64,000 nt of DNA from Sphingobacterium cellulitidis (GCA_002245855.1 NOUX01000007.1:186001-250000); one strand, 5' to 3'. Numbered from the stretch's first letter, positions 1-8,922 are shown. Notes: generated from the sequence alone by a model not told the origin. A program made the numbers and translations.

Positions 1-1316
1 CCTGCGCAAATAAATTAAATATTGAGCCTGTTGACGATATTTCAGCAGAAAAAGCGCTCTCAACGCCATCAGATGTAAACAATGCCTTAACTGGCGCATA
101 TACCATCATTGCCAAAGGTGCTTTATACGGAACTAACCTAGTGATGGTTCCTGATTTATATGCTAGCCCTGGCTATTTGAATTGGACCGGTACTTTCTCT
201 ACCTATAGAGACATCTCCAATCAAAATATTATTTCAACTAATGAAGATGTAACCCGGACCTGGACCACAGCATACCAAGCTATTAATGCCGCCAATACGG
301 TATTGGAAGCTCTACCCATTATTACTGATGAAGATATGAAATCGGAAATCGAAGGGAAAGCCCTTTTCATCCGTGGAATCATGTACTTTGAATTGGTCAG
401 ACTCTACGGACTACCGTATGAAGCCGGTGCAGCAAATTCTAGCCCAGGTGTTCCAATCGCCTTAAAAGCGGTTACTAAATTTGACGACCTTATCAAAGGA
501 ATAACCAGAAGCTCCGTAGCGGATAGCTATGCACAAGCAGAAAAAGACCTCTTGGCTTCCATTTCTAAATTAGCAGACTACCCTTCGGATCTCGCAGCTT
601 CTAAAGCCATGCTAGCCAGATTATACCTACAGCAAGGTAAATATGACAAAGCCCGCGATTTAGCAAATGACATCATCGAAAGTGGTGACTTCGAACTGAC
701 CGCAACCCTTGAAGAACCTTTCAGAACCCCAAATTCATCAGAAGGGGTATTTGAAATTCAACAAAGTGAACAAAGTAACGCTGGTTCTTCAAACGATGGT
801 TTAGCAACCTTCTATTCTAGCTATGTCAATAAGACAGGTGGTGATGTTGGTCGTGGTGACTTGAGTGTCTTAAACTCTTATTACTTAAGCTTTGATGAAA
901 ATGATAAACGTAGAACGGAAATGATCTACAAAGGAGATGGTGCAAAATCTGGATGGTTCACAAGAAAATGGTATAATTACTTCGATAATATCCCAGTGGT
1001 TCGTTTGACAGATTTATACTTGATGAGAGCAGAATGTAATGTGAGATTAGGAACAGCAATTGGAGACACTCCTTTAAACGATATCAATACTATTCGCGAA
1101 AGAGCCGGATTAGAGGATCTAACATCGGTAAATATCACTAGTGTTCTTGCTGAAAGAGACAAGGAGTTAGCTTTCGAAGGATATAGATTGCATGATCTAA
1201 AAAGAACGAAGAGAAATATTGGTAGCATGCCATATAATTCTCCAAAACTGGTATATCCTATCCCATATCGCGAGATTTCTGTGAACTCTGCATTGACGCA
1301 AAACCCTGGATATTAA
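1..1316 (+). CDS. SusD/RagB-family nutrient-uptake lipoprotein, 5' end outside the window
   Basis: The reading frame is open from base 3 to the TAA at 1314-1316, giving 437 codons. SusD-like proteins sit on the outer membrane and pass glycans or peptides to a SusC TonB-dependent transporter, whose gene would lie just upstream, outside the window. The first complete codon is Cys followed by ANKLNIEP, as expected for a lipobox cysteine, so perhaps only the signal peptide is missing. The C-terminal half has the family's TPR-like and RagB/SusD features (LYLMRAECNVRLG, LNDINTIRERAGL, ELAFEGYRLHDLKR) and ends in NPGY. The substrate cannot be told from this piece. The family is clear; the exact N-terminus is not visible. 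Confidence 0.9.
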   Translation, partial: CANKLNIEPVDDISAEKALSTPSDVNNALTGAYTIIAKGALYGTNLVMVPDLYASPGYLNWTGTFSTYRDISNQNIISTNEDVTRTWTTAYQAINAANTVLEALPIITDEDMKSEIEGKALFIRGIMYFELVRLYGLPYEAGAANSSPGVPIALKAVTKFDDLIKGITRSSVADSYAQAEKDLLASISKLADYPSDLAASKAMLARLYLQQGKYDKARDLANDIIESGDFELTATLEEPFRTPNSSEGVFEIQQSEQSNAGSSNDGLATFYSSYVNKTGGDVGRGDLSVLNSYYLSFDENDKRRTEMIYKGDGAKSGWFTRKWYNYFDNIPVVRLTDLYLMRAECNVRLGTAIGDTPLNDINTIRERAGLEDLTSVNITSVLAERDKELAFEGYRLHDLKRTKRNIGSMPYNSPKLVYPIPYREISVNSALTQNPGY

Positions 1317-1336
1317 TCAAAATAGCCATTAAAAAT

Positions 1337-1367
1337 AAAACGGCATCGATAAGAATCGATGCCGTTT
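1337..1367. terminator. Bidirectional intrinsic terminator
   Basis: A perfect 12-bp inverted repeat, AACGGCATCGAT (1339-1350) and ATCGATGCCGTT (1355-1366), has a 4-base loop and is flanked by A-rich and T-rich sequence. It lies between the convergent SusD and alpha/beta-hydrolase genes and can serve both. Confidence 0.85.
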
Positions 1368-1389
1368 CTGTTTAATTCTAAGTATGCTT

Positions 1390-2760
1390 TTACAATGATT
1401 TAATCCAGCTTGCCAAATCTTTCATTAATTCACTGTTTATTGTTTCTTCAATTTCTGAATATTCCCCTACTGCTCCAGTTTTAGCATTTTGGAATAAATG
1501 GTTGAAACTTGGGTAAATCTTCAACTGGTCCTTTTTATTTTTTGGAAGGTTCTTGTTCAAACTTTCCATATTCTCTGTTGCCGGAACCTGAATATCCTTG
1601 CCCCCAAAAGCAGCAAATACTGGAATCTTTATTTTCTGGATAAATGGAACAGGATCTATTTTGATAAAATGTCGAAACCATGGAGTAACCAATGCTCCGA
1701 TTTGGTCTGCACCTTCCATATTCTGACTACCATTCACCGATTTTAAATTATTACGAATCGCATCAAAGGCTTGGTCACTCGGTAAATCAGAAGCCATAAT
1801 CTCATAATTCCTTTTTATCATGGCCAATTCATCAGGAGAAATAGTCTTCCCTAGTGATTTCATCACCGCAGCATTTTGCAATAACATTAAGGAATCCATC
1901 GGAATCGTTGGACCAGCCAAAGTCACAATAAAATTTAATCCACTCGTTTGCTGGCCAGCCAAGATACTCGCGATCAAGCCCCCTTCACTGTGTCCAATAA
2001 TACCTACTTTGTTAGGATCTACTTGAGCTTGTTTTCTTAAAAATCCTAAAGCGGCCAGAACATCTTTTCCAAAATCTCCCGTGGTTGCTTTGCTGTAATT
2101 ACCAGTGGATTTTCCTACTCCTCGATCATCATAGCGCAATACAATAATATTATTTTTTGTAAAGTAATCGGACAATACCTTGAAGGGTTCATGTCCCATC
2201 AAGGTCTCATTTCGATCCTGAGGTCCACTTCCACTAACCAAAACTACTGCAGGATATTTTCCTGGCTCTTTCGGCTTGGTAATCGTACCGGCTAAAGTTA
2301 CCTTATCAATTGAGTTTTCAAATGTTACATCAACCGTATCATAGGAATATGGAGGATTAACACGTTGACTACGTTTATAAGTTCCTTCTTTTGAAGCTTC
2401 ATCCGCCGTTAATCGCTGTAAAACTAAGTTAGTCTTCATTGCACCTTGCTGAAAGGTCCCATGGATCTCATTACGATCAGAACCAATCTTTCCATGGTAT
2501 TTAACTCCCATATTCTTTAATTCTACATAAATAGAATCTCCCGAAGCTGTAATACTGCTCAATGGAAATCGGTTCGTGCTTTGTTTAGGACTTTGCATGC
2601 TTCCTTCCCAACCCCCATTGTATTTAAACTCAAATATCAATGGCAATTCCATTCCTGAAACTTGCAGGCTCCCTTTCCAATTCCCCTCAAAGGATTGTGA
2701 AAACCCTAATGAGCAGGAGCAGAATAAAACCAAAATCAAAAAATAATTCTTCATACACAT
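1390..2760 (-). CDS. Secreted alpha/beta-fold hydrolase with an N-terminal beta-rich domain
   Basis: The protein has 456 residues and starts with a signal peptide (about residues 1-22, ending LGFSQ). A second ATG two codons later (2754) is an equally good start. Residues 23-120 form a beta-rich domain. From about residue 150 there is an alpha/beta hydrolase with the oxyanion-region motif VSGSGPQDRNE, RYDDRGVGKS, and nucleophile elbow GHSEGG (Ser258). A late Asp (GGKD) and His (SFNH) complete a plausible triad. Such enzymes are esterases or peptidase-like hydrolases of the periplasm or outer membrane; the substrate is unknown. It is the last gene of a minus-strand group with the two membrane proteins and the DUF2089-type regulator upstream, 2 bases from its neighbour. 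Confidence 0.85.
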   Translation of the reverse strand: MCMKNYFLILVLFCSCSLGFSQSFEGNWKGSLQVSGMELPLIFEFKYNGGWEGSMQSPKQSTNRFPLSSITASGDSIYVELKNMGVKYHGKIGSDRNEIHGTFQQGAMKTNLVLQRLTADEASKEGTYKRSQRVNPPYSYDTVDVTFENSIDKVTLAGTITKPKEPGKYPAVVLVSGSGPQDRNETLMGHEPFKVLSDYFTKNNIIVLRYDDRGVGKSTGNYSKATTGDFGKDVLAALGFLRKQAQVDPNKVGIIGHSEGGLIASILAGQQTSGLNFIVTLAGPTIPMDSLMLLQNAAVMKSLGKTISPDELAMIKRNYEIMASDLPSDQAFDAIRNNLKSVNGSQNMEGADQIGALVTPWFRHFIKIDPVPFIQKIKIPVFAAFGGKDIQVPATENMESLNKNLPKNKKDQLKIYPSFNHLFQNAKTGAVGEYSEIEETINSELMKDLASWIKSL

Positions 2761-2762
2761 TT

Positions 2763-3362
2763 TTAAAAATAAGGTTTAAAAGCGCTCAAAACGCTGTTTA
2801 AAATTAAAGTCAACAATACAATCGCAATCGTATGGTACAACTTATTACTGTTGATGGCAATTTTCATTCCTTTTACCAATAAATGGAAAAAATAGTATAT
2901 CGCAAAAATGCTGAAAATGCCTGCTAACGTGATAATTCCCAAGGATAATGGTGAAAGCTTAAGTTTATTGATATTTCCACTCTCAATCTGAACTTGTAAG
3001 TCTTCCATGACACGCATTAAATACGGATTCAGTAATAACAATCCCATCAAAACCAGAACACACTGTGCTATTAATACGGTTATTAAAACATCCAAAAACC
3101 TGGTCTTCGAATAGTTGAATTTCCCATAACAAAACATCAAAATGGTCAAACTGCCAGTGTTGATCAATCCATTAACCAAATAAGTCCAAAATGCTTGTTG
3201 CTCCCTAAAGTGAAGGGAAATGATCCCATCATTGATAAAATGGAAAAAATAGCTTAATACACATAAAAGAATAAACCCAACGATACCAATTATTAATTGA
3301 TTACGGGTTGTTAAATCCTCAAAGGGATTTAGAATAAAACTCACAAAATCTTTAGAACTCAT
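2763..3362 (-). CDS. Five-helix membrane protein, Yip1-like
   Basis: This 199-residue protein has about five hydrophobic helices (roughly residues 22-45, 62-82, 90-112, 140-165 and 172-195) and an N-terminal cytoplasmic stretch (SFILNPFEDLTTRNQL) like that of bacterial Yip1-domain proteins. The function of these proteins in Bacteroidota is not established. The start overlaps the end of the upstream gene by 11 bases, which suggests translational coupling. The family assignment rests on overall topology and the N-terminal motif, so it is tentative. Confidence 0.6.
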   Translation of the reverse strand: MSSKDFVSFILNPFEDLTTRNQLIIGIVGFILLCVLSYFFHFINDGIISLHFREQQAFWTYLVNGLINTGSLTILMFCYGKFNYSKTRFLDVLITVLIAQCVLVLMGLLLLNPYLMRVMEDLQVQIESGNINKLKLSPLSLGIITLAGIFSIFAIYYFFHLLVKGMKIAINSNKLYHTIAIVLLTLILNSVLSAFKPYF

Positions 3363-3819
3363 CTTTATAAGGTTTATATTGGTTTAATATTTTCTGGATC
3401 TCATCAGGTTCTTGAGTTCCAATCATAAGCATACTACCGTCTTTGAGAACTAATTGAAGCCCTTGATCGCCTTTGGTTGTATAAGCTTTCCCTTGTTTCT
3501 TTCCAAATCTATAACCCCAACCTCCAAAATCCATCATCGAATAGGATCGAACATAAGCATAGCCTATATCTTCCCATGAAATAAATTTCTTCCATATAAA
3601 TGGAATAAATACTATTTGAATTCCATCTTTATTATATCTTATTTTTAATCGTATTAACCAAAGAATAACAACCAACCCTAAGAAAATCCATAAATCTGTG
3701 ATTTCTAAGATGGCCTTATAGTCCGGACTTACGCGATAAAGATTATATCCAATAATAACTAAAACAATGAGCAACATCCAATTGGCAACCATGTTTTGAC
3801 TTTCCTTAAAATTTCTCAT
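3352..3819 (-). CDS. Small membrane protein with a PH-like cytoplasmic domain
   Basis: This 155-residue protein has two transmembrane helices (about residues 10-28 and 41-60) followed by a soluble beta-rich domain (IRYNKDGIQIVF, ISWEDIGYAYVRSY, LQLVLKDGSMLMIGT). The soluble part resembles bacterial PH-like domains that follow paired membrane helices. It is encoded between the DUF2089-type regulator (4 bases upstream) and the Yip1-like gene (11-base overlap), so the three are very likely co-transcribed. I do not recognise a specific function. Confidence 0.6.
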   Translation of the reverse strand: MRNFKESQNMVANWMLLIVLVIIGYNLYRVSPDYKAILEITDLWIFLGLVVILWLIRLKIRYNKDGIQIVFIPFIWKKFISWEDIGYAYVRSYSMMDFGGWGYRFGKKQGKAYTTKGDQGLQLVLKDGSMLMIGTQEPDEIQKILNQYKPYKDEF

Positions 3820-3823
3820 TTTA

Positions 3824-4087
3824 TTACTGATAGGATTTAACTTTTTCTATTAATTCATCTAACTTATTCCGTACCGTTGGATAACTTTTACCCATTTTAT
3901 TGGCCATTTCTTTCAAACTCCCTGAGTTCAGTAAGAATTCAATAATAAACTCCTGTTCCTCGGGTTCCAATCGCATCAATAAGGGAAAATTAAATTTTCC
4001 TGCTACCTCCGTTTCACAGTTGCTGCAGTGTAATTTTACAACGGTCATCTCTGTATCACAGGCCGGACATTGAATCGGAAATTTCAT
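3824..4087 (-). CDS. DUF2089-type zinc-ribbon and helix-turn-helix protein
   Basis: This 87-residue protein has an N-terminal zinc ribbon with ligands Cys7, Cys10, Cys21 and Cys24 (CPAC and CSNC). A C-terminal helix-turn-helix region follows (residues 40-85), including GSLKEMANKMGKSYPTVRNKLDEL. This is the layout of DUF2089 proteins, which are probably small DNA-binding regulators. As first gene of the operon leading to the PH-like, Yip1-like and hydrolase genes, it may control its own operon; that is inference. The gene is divergent from plsC across a very AT-rich 130-base region. Confidence 0.8.
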   Translation of the reverse strand: MKFPIQCPACDTEMTVVKLHCSNCETEVAGKFNFPLLMRLEPEEQEFIIEFLLNSGSLKEMANKMGKSYPTVRNKLDELIEKVKSYQ

Positions 4088-4196
4088 ATATTAAATAAGT
4101 TTATTAATAAAGTTAAATACAATTTTAATATTATTAAAATAAAAATGAATTTTTATTATTTATTTTCTGCAAAAACTTTCAGAATATACTAATTCG

Positions 4197-4204
4197 TATA
4201 TTTG
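4197..4204 (+). promoter_or_regulatory. -7 promoter box for plsC
   Basis: TATATTTG matches the Bacteroidota -7 consensus TAnnTTTG. It ends 18 bases before the plsC ATG. No good -33 TTTG is present; TTTC at 4177-4180 is the nearest candidate. Confidence 0.5.
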
Positions 4205-4222
4205 CTCAATTTTAATTTACAC

Positions 4223-4969
4223 ATGAGAAAGTTATTAGGAATTATCCTTACCCCAATATTTTATATCTGTTTTGCATTATCATTATTGATATTCCATCCT
4301 ATTCAGTGGCTATGCTTAAAATTGGGCGGATATGCAGCACATAAAAAAAGCGTGGATATGTTGAATGGTCTTTTGGTTGCTTGTAACTATACCTTATTCA
4401 ACAGGACTCAATTCATAGACAACAAAAACATCCCGGTTGGAAAACCTGTAGTCTTTATTGCAAACCATCAGAGTACATACGATATCCCGCCTTTGATTTA
4501 CTTCTTAAGAAGATTTCACGGTAAGTTTATTTCCAAGATCGAATTAATGACCGCTAATATTCCATCTATTTCCTTTAACCTGAAACACGGTGGAGCAGCC
4601 AATATTGACCGCAAGGATCCAAAGCAATCCATTGCTGAAATTCTGAAACTTGCGAATAACATGAAAACTAATAATTGGTCTGCTTTTATTTTCCCTGAGG
4701 GTACTCGAACTAAAACAGGCAAAATGAAAACATTCTCTGTGGGGGGAATAGCAACTTTATTGAAAAAGAATCCTGAAGCGTTAGTTGTTCCAATTGCTAT
4801 TAATGGCTCTTATAAAATGGTGGAATGGGGAATGTTTCCACTAAGACCATTTACGCATATGTCCTGGGAAGTACTGGATCCTATTGACACTACTGGTTTA
4901 AATGCAGAAGAAATTGTAAAGAAAGCGGAAGATATGATCCGCGCAAAGGTGAAAGAAGAAAACCTGTAA
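4223..4969 (+). CDS. plsC: 1-acyl-sn-glycerol-3-phosphate acyltransferase
   Basis: The 248-residue enzyme transfers an acyl chain to lysophosphatidic acid to make phosphatidic acid at the inner membrane. The two acyltransferase signatures are present: NHQSTYD (His82-x4-Asp87) and FPEGTR (157-162). A hydrophobic N-terminal segment (residues 4-28) anchors it. I chose the ATG at 4223 rather than the in-frame TTG 21 bases upstream, because that TTG lies inside the promoter -7 box. The stop codon directly abuts the stop of the convergent glycosyltransferase gene, with no intervening base. Confidence 0.9.
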   Translation: MRKLLGIILTPIFYICFALSLLIFHPIQWLCLKLGGYAAHKKSVDMLNGLLVACNYTLFNRTQFIDNKNIPVGKPVVFIANHQSTYDIPPLIYFLRRFHGKFISKIELMTANIPSISFNLKHGGAANIDRKDPKQSIAEILKLANNMKTNNWSAFIFPEGTRTKTGKMKTFSVGGIATLLKKNPEALVVPIAINGSYKMVEWGMFPLRPFTHMSWEVLDPIDTTGLNAEEIVKKAEDMIRAKVKEENL

Positions 4970-6103
4970 TTATTTTACCGTTCTGCCCTTCCAGTCATAT
5001 TTACCAATATTCCCAACCACACCTATATAGACAAAATATAGCGAATGGACTATGGTCAACAAAGGTAGACTCCACAGTAATTCCTTGCGATTGACAAAGC
5101 TCATTATGGGAGATAGAAAAGCTAATTCCACTAAAAATTTCATCATAAACGAGGTAATCACTAACTCGCTGGCATCATAGATTCCCACAAATAGGAATAA
5201 AATGCTTAAGAAAAATGAAAGATTGAATAACCAGATGCACACCCCTAATACCACAACTTTCTTATCCTTGTATTTCGTACTTTTTGAAGCCCACCTTTTT
5301 CTTTGGCTCAGAAATGATTTTAAATTCTCCTTGGCATCGGTATACACGATTGCTTCCCTGGATTTACAAAATCCTATTCGGTCAGCATATTGCTCAGCTA
5401 CTTTATGCAATAATAGTTCATCATCTCCAGAAGCTAACTCATCAATCCCTTTAAACCCTCCCATTTCAAAGAATAAGGATTTCCGATAGGCCAAATTCGC
5501 ACCATTACAGGTTGTAGGATTCCCATTCCCAATTCCCGCTGCACCAAGTCCTATTAAATAAAGAAATTCCAAAGTTTGTAACCTTTCGAAATAAGATTTC
5601 TCCTCGTCATAACAAACTGGTGAGGACACCATCAGCTTATCCTGACTTTCCATATATTGAACAATGCTCAAAATCCATTTGGATCCCATTCTGCAATCCG
5701 CATCCGTGGTAATAATAATATCTCCTGAAGAAGCGTGAATCGCCTTATTAATCGCAAATTTCTTATAGGAATTCAACTTATTCCCCTCGTTCAAGGTGAT
5801 CAGCTTCACGCCTTGATCAAAATAGCTCGCTACGATCTCTCCCGTTCTATCAGTAGAGTGGTCATCGACAACTATTACTTCTAATAGTTCCTTTGGATAT
5901 TCTTGATCTACAAGGCAGTTTAATGTTCTTGAAATATTGTTTGCTTCATTTCTAGCTGCAATTATAACGGTGACTTTGGAAACCGGCATTACAGAATCCA
6001 AGTGAATGGTAGGTAGCTTCATCCAACCATTCCGCATATAAAGAACCAATACCACATAGATAATGGTCATTATGAAAAGAAAAAAACTAAGATTTATTAT
6101 CAC
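4970..6103 (-). CDS. Family 2 glycosyltransferase, membrane-anchored
   Basis: The 377-residue protein has an N-terminal helix, a GT-A domain (VTVIIAARNEANNI, VVDDHSTDRT, TTDADCRMG as the DxD region, SGDDELLL and QRKRW) and about three C-terminal helices from residue 285. This is the layout of processive or lipid-modifying GT2 enzymes working at the cytoplasmic face of the inner membrane. The sugar donor and acceptor are unknown. The GTG start at 6103 overlaps the upstream gene by 17 bases and preserves a full N-terminal helix; an ATG at 6070 would cut that helix. It pairs with the LPG-synthase-like gene, which suggests envelope glycolipid synthesis or export. Confidence 0.85.
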   Translation of the reverse strand: MIINLSFFLFIMTIIYVVLVLYMRNGWMKLPTIHLDSVMPVSKVTVIIAARNEANNISRTLNCLVDQEYPKELLEVIVVDDHSTDRTGEIVASYFDQGVKLITLNEGNKLNSYKKFAINKAIHASSGDIIITTDADCRMGSKWILSIVQYMESQDKLMVSSPVCYDEEKSYFERLQTLEFLYLIGLGAAGIGNGNPTTCNGANLAYRKSLFFEMGGFKGIDELASGDDELLLHKVAEQYADRIGFCKSREAIVYTDAKENLKSFLSQRKRWASKSTKYKDKKVVVLGVCIWLFNLSFFLSILFLFVGIYDASELVITSFMMKFLVELAFLSPIMSFVNRKELLWSLPLLTIVHSLYFVYIGVVGNIGKYDWKGRTVK

Positions 6104-7061
6104 TGATATAATTCACATTAAATACAAAAATCGACCCGATGATGGCTGGGAATATGATATTAACAAACCAAACACAGGATACAATAGCCATCACTGCAAT
6201 TTCTTGGGTCGTAATATACGCATACAAATTGCTAGCTACAAAGCTACGAACACTAAAGTCAAAAATATCTAAGGTAGGAACGGCAGATTGAACAAAAAAC
6301 ATAATGAAAATCATCAATACCATGGAAACAAAAGGTAATTCAGGTAAGATGACCAACATCAGGATGATATATTGTGAAGTAAAAATCGCAAAGCGAAATG
6401 CTGCCAATAATAGAACATAGCCCAACTCTTTAGCAGAAAAGTCTTCCAAAACAGCAAAAAATGGCTTAATTTTCCTTAAGAACTTGACCTTGCCAACCAA
6501 ATAATCCACCCAGGAAACATTGAAATAGAGGACTAGAAACGCGATGGCATATATTATGGCAATCAACCAAACCCCAAAATCTACCGAAGCTGGTGTTTCT
6601 AGAAAGGTTGTGACAAACCATGCAATACTCAATGACCCGAATATACTGGTCAAAACCAATTGAGCAAATAAACCTACACCCATGGCAACCGCTCCGGTAG
6701 CCCGATTTTTTGGCTTCAGGAGCATCACCCTACCCCCATACTCTCCAATCCTATTAGGCGTGAAAATAGCCCAGGTCAATCCGCAAAAAACCGATTTCGT
6801 AGCCTTCCATAACCCTAAGGGTTCAATCCGTCGACTGAGGTACTGCCACTTCTTAACTTCTAAAAACCAATTGACAAACATAAGAAATACCACCAAAGCC
6901 AAAACCAAACGCATTACCAAAGGATCAATCTCCTTGATAAGATGTTCAAATTCTAATAAATTCTTTTGATTATTAACCTTGCTGACTACGAACCACATCG
7001 CTAGTGCAACAATGGCTACCTTGATCAGTAAATTGAGATATTTTCGTTGTGTCTTCGTCAA
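6087..7061 (-). CDS. Lysylphosphatidylglycerol-synthase-like transmembrane protein (UPF0104 type)
   Basis: This 324-residue protein has about eight hydrophobic helices and motifs of the LPG_synthase_TM family (KSVFCGLTWAIFTPNRIGEYGGR, here spanning residues about 85-107). Members without the cytoplasmic aminoacyl-transferase domain, as here, are often beside glycosyltransferases and are thought to act in lipid handling or flipping. A TTG start at 7061 is the only start between the upstream in-frame stop and the first helix. It is co-transcribed with the downstream GT2 gene (17-base overlap) and is divergent from ruvC. Confidence 0.8.
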   Translation of the reverse strand: MTKTQRKYLNLLIKVAIVALAMWFVVSKVNNQKNLLEFEHLIKEIDPLVMRLVLALVVFLMFVNWFLEVKKWQYLSRRIEPLGLWKATKSVFCGLTWAIFTPNRIGEYGGRVMLLKPKNRATGAVAMGVGLFAQLVLTSIFGSLSIAWFVTTFLETPASVDFGVWLIAIIYAIAFLVLYFNVSWVDYLVGKVKFLRKIKPFFAVLEDFSAKELGYVLLLAAFRFAIFTSQYIILMLVILPELPFVSMVLMIFIMFFVQSAVPTLDIFDFSVRSFVASNLYAYITTQEIAVMAIVSCVWFVNIIFPAIIGSIFVFNVNYISDNKS

Positions 7062-7148
7062 TTTTATTTAAGAAAGCACAATTTTAATAATTTTTTAATA
7101 AATAACCGTTTTTACGATGCAATGTTTAGAAAATCGTATTATTGCAGT

Positions 7149-7712
7149 ATGCAAAAGGAAGCTGTAAAAGAGAGAATTATTTTGGGAATAGACCCCGGAA
7201 CCGTCGTTTTAGGGTATGGAATTTTAAAGGAGGTAAATAAAAAAATCTCTTTGATCAGTATGGGCGTAATAAAAATGGGGCACTTGGATGATCATGCTTT
7301 GAAACTTCAACGGATTTTCAAAAAAACTTCTGCCCTGATTGAGGAATACAAGCCCGACTGTGTGGCGTTGGAGGCACCTTTCTATGGAAAAAACATTCAG
7401 GTCATGCTAAAACTAGGTCGTGCACAAGGTGTGGCCATGGCCGCAGCATTGAATGCCGATATTCCAATCTTTGAATATTCGCCTCGAAAAATTAAACAAT
7501 CTGTAACAGGAAATGGTAACGCAAGTAAGGAACAAGTGGCGGCCATGTTACAAAGCCTCCTAAAATTCAAAGAAACTCCTGAATTTTTAGATGCAACCGA
7601 CGGATTAGCCGTTGCTGTTTGTCATGCCTTTCAACAAAACCTTGCGGCAGCCGGAAAAAGTTACTCCGGATGGGAAGCTTTTGTAAAAGATAACCAAAAA
7701 AGAATCCGTTAA
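7149..7712 (+). CDS. ruvC: Crossover-junction endodeoxyribonuclease RuvC
   Basis: The 187-residue protein resolves Holliday junctions as the nuclease of the RuvABC system. The RNase-H-fold catalytic acids are visible: Asp15 in GIDPGT, Glu75 in ALEAPFYGKN, and Asp148 and Asp151 in DATDGLAVA. I chose the ATG at 7149; a longer frame reaching 7047 would run into the divergent gene and add a non-conserved leader. TATTATTG at 7137-7144 is a near match to the -7 box and would give a very short leader. The stop overlaps that of the convergent hypothetical gene by 4 bases. Confidence 0.93.
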   Translation: MQKEAVKERIILGIDPGTVVLGYGILKEVNKKISLISMGVIKMGHLDDHALKLQRIFKKTSALIEEYKPDCVALEAPFYGKNIQVMLKLGRAQGVAMAAALNADIPIFEYSPRKIKQSVTGNGNASKEQVAAMLQSLLKFKETPEFLDATDGLAVAVCHAFQQNLAAAGKSYSGWEAFVKDNQKRIR

Positions 7713-8752
7713 AGCTGAACCTGACGAATTACATTCTTCACATTCAACTCTATGATATCGGTCATGCTCTTGCATTTATAATACAAATCGTTTTCATAAT
7801 ATTTTGCATAACCATCTTTTAATCGGTCGATATTCTCTGGAGTAGATAATTGTTGCGTACTGGAGGCATCCCGAAGATCCTTAATCCGATGTCTTTCACT
7901 TCTTACTCGATGTACAATGGATGAACGTTCCTCCTGTTGATATTGTAAGACCGTCTTTTCATTTAAATATTCCATCGAAAGCTTGACGTAAGGAAAATTC
8001 TCCTTAAAGAACTGAGGAAGATAAACTTTGATATTTCCTTCATAAAATTGTTGGTCAAAATCAATGGCACGGATCCTAAATTGGAAATCATCAAAATCCG
8101 GGGTGATTTGCATTACAAAATTATAAGCTCGCATATCCCCCAACATCGAGATAACACAGCGTTCGTTAAATTTCACAAATTCCTTGGCTATACGCGTTTG
8201 ATTATAATCCTCCGTATCCATTCTGGTCTTGGCGAAGGTATCCCCTGGAATACCAACAATATGTTCCTCTACTAGTGTTTCTCGGTCATATAAATAATTT
8301 ACCTGATTGGGTGATAGAATCTCCTCCAACTCCAATCCATAGATTCGAGAGGCATCCGCTTGCTTGATATAGAAATAATCATAAACATCATTTAAGCGAT
8401 TGACAATCTTGATTCGAAAGGGGTGTGTATTCCCAAAAGCACAAAACTCGATTTTCTCAATGACTTTATGCTGAACAATCCTCGTATTTCCAGATGCTTT
8501 TAACTGGGCATATACTATTTTCAACTGATCATACAAGGTATCCTGAACATGTGGTGGATACAATGGTATTTCCCAAAGGGTATCATTGCCAAATTTATCT
8601 AAAGATGGGATAGTTTCCTGAAAACTTAAAAGATCGGAGTACGCCAAAGGCAATTTGCCATCACGTTGATAAGCTTTTAAATATTTCAGCAATCCCGGAC
8701 CCACTGGAAATATAGGCTTCTTACGGGAAATCTTTACATCTTCTTCTTTCAT
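7709..8752 (-). CDS. Hypothetical protein with a protein-kinase-like residue pattern
   Basis: I do not recognise this 347-residue family. It has no signal peptide or membrane helix. The middle contains, in kinase-like order, YIKQAD (Lys130), ELEEI (142-145), a hinge-like LVEEHIVGIPGD (160-171), GDMRAYN (Asp206 and Asn211) and AIDFDQ (Asp231 and Asp233). The spacing resembles the catalytic loop (D-x4-N) and metal-binding DFx motif of protein-kinase-like folds. The C-terminal third is helical and charged. The gene is alone, tail-to-tail with ruvC, and has a long AT-rich upstream region. The fold suggestion is inference from a handful of residues. Confidence 0.75.
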   Translation of the reverse strand: MKEEDVKISRKKPIFPVGPGLLKYLKAYQRDGKLPLAYSDLLSFQETIPSLDKFGNDTLWEIPLYPPHVQDTLYDQLKIVYAQLKASGNTRIVQHKVIEKIEFCAFGNTHPFRIKIVNRLNDVYDYFYIKQADASRIYGLELEEILSPNQVNYLYDRETLVEEHIVGIPGDTFAKTRMDTEDYNQTRIAKEFVKFNERCVISMLGDMRAYNFVMQITPDFDDFQFRIRAIDFDQQFYEGNIKVYLPQFFKENFPYVKLSMEYLNEKTVLQYQQEERSSIVHRVRSERHRIKDLRDASSTQQLSTPENIDRLKDGYAKYYENDLYYKCKSMTDIIELNVKNVIRQVQL

Positions 8753-8858
8753 AACATGCTTTCTGTTCGAAATCTAAAGTACGAAAAATACTCGTTCTAT
8801 ACATCAATGATAAAATGTTAAAAAAAATGACGTAATTTTACCATTTGATTATTAATTT

Positions 8859-8871
8859 AACAATAATTGTT
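8859..8871. other. Small palindrome in a 378-base intergenic region
   Basis: AACAATAATTGTT is a perfect odd palindrome, 107 bases upstream of the start of the hypothetical gene ending at 8752. It could be an operator, but AT-rich palindromes are common in such sequence. Apart from this and the hairpin at 8923-8970, I see nothing clear in 8753-9130. Confidence 0.3.
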
Positions 8872-8922
8872 GTTATTTTTGAAAAATTAGAAAATAGAAT
8901 ATTTTATTTGAAAGGCTTATAA

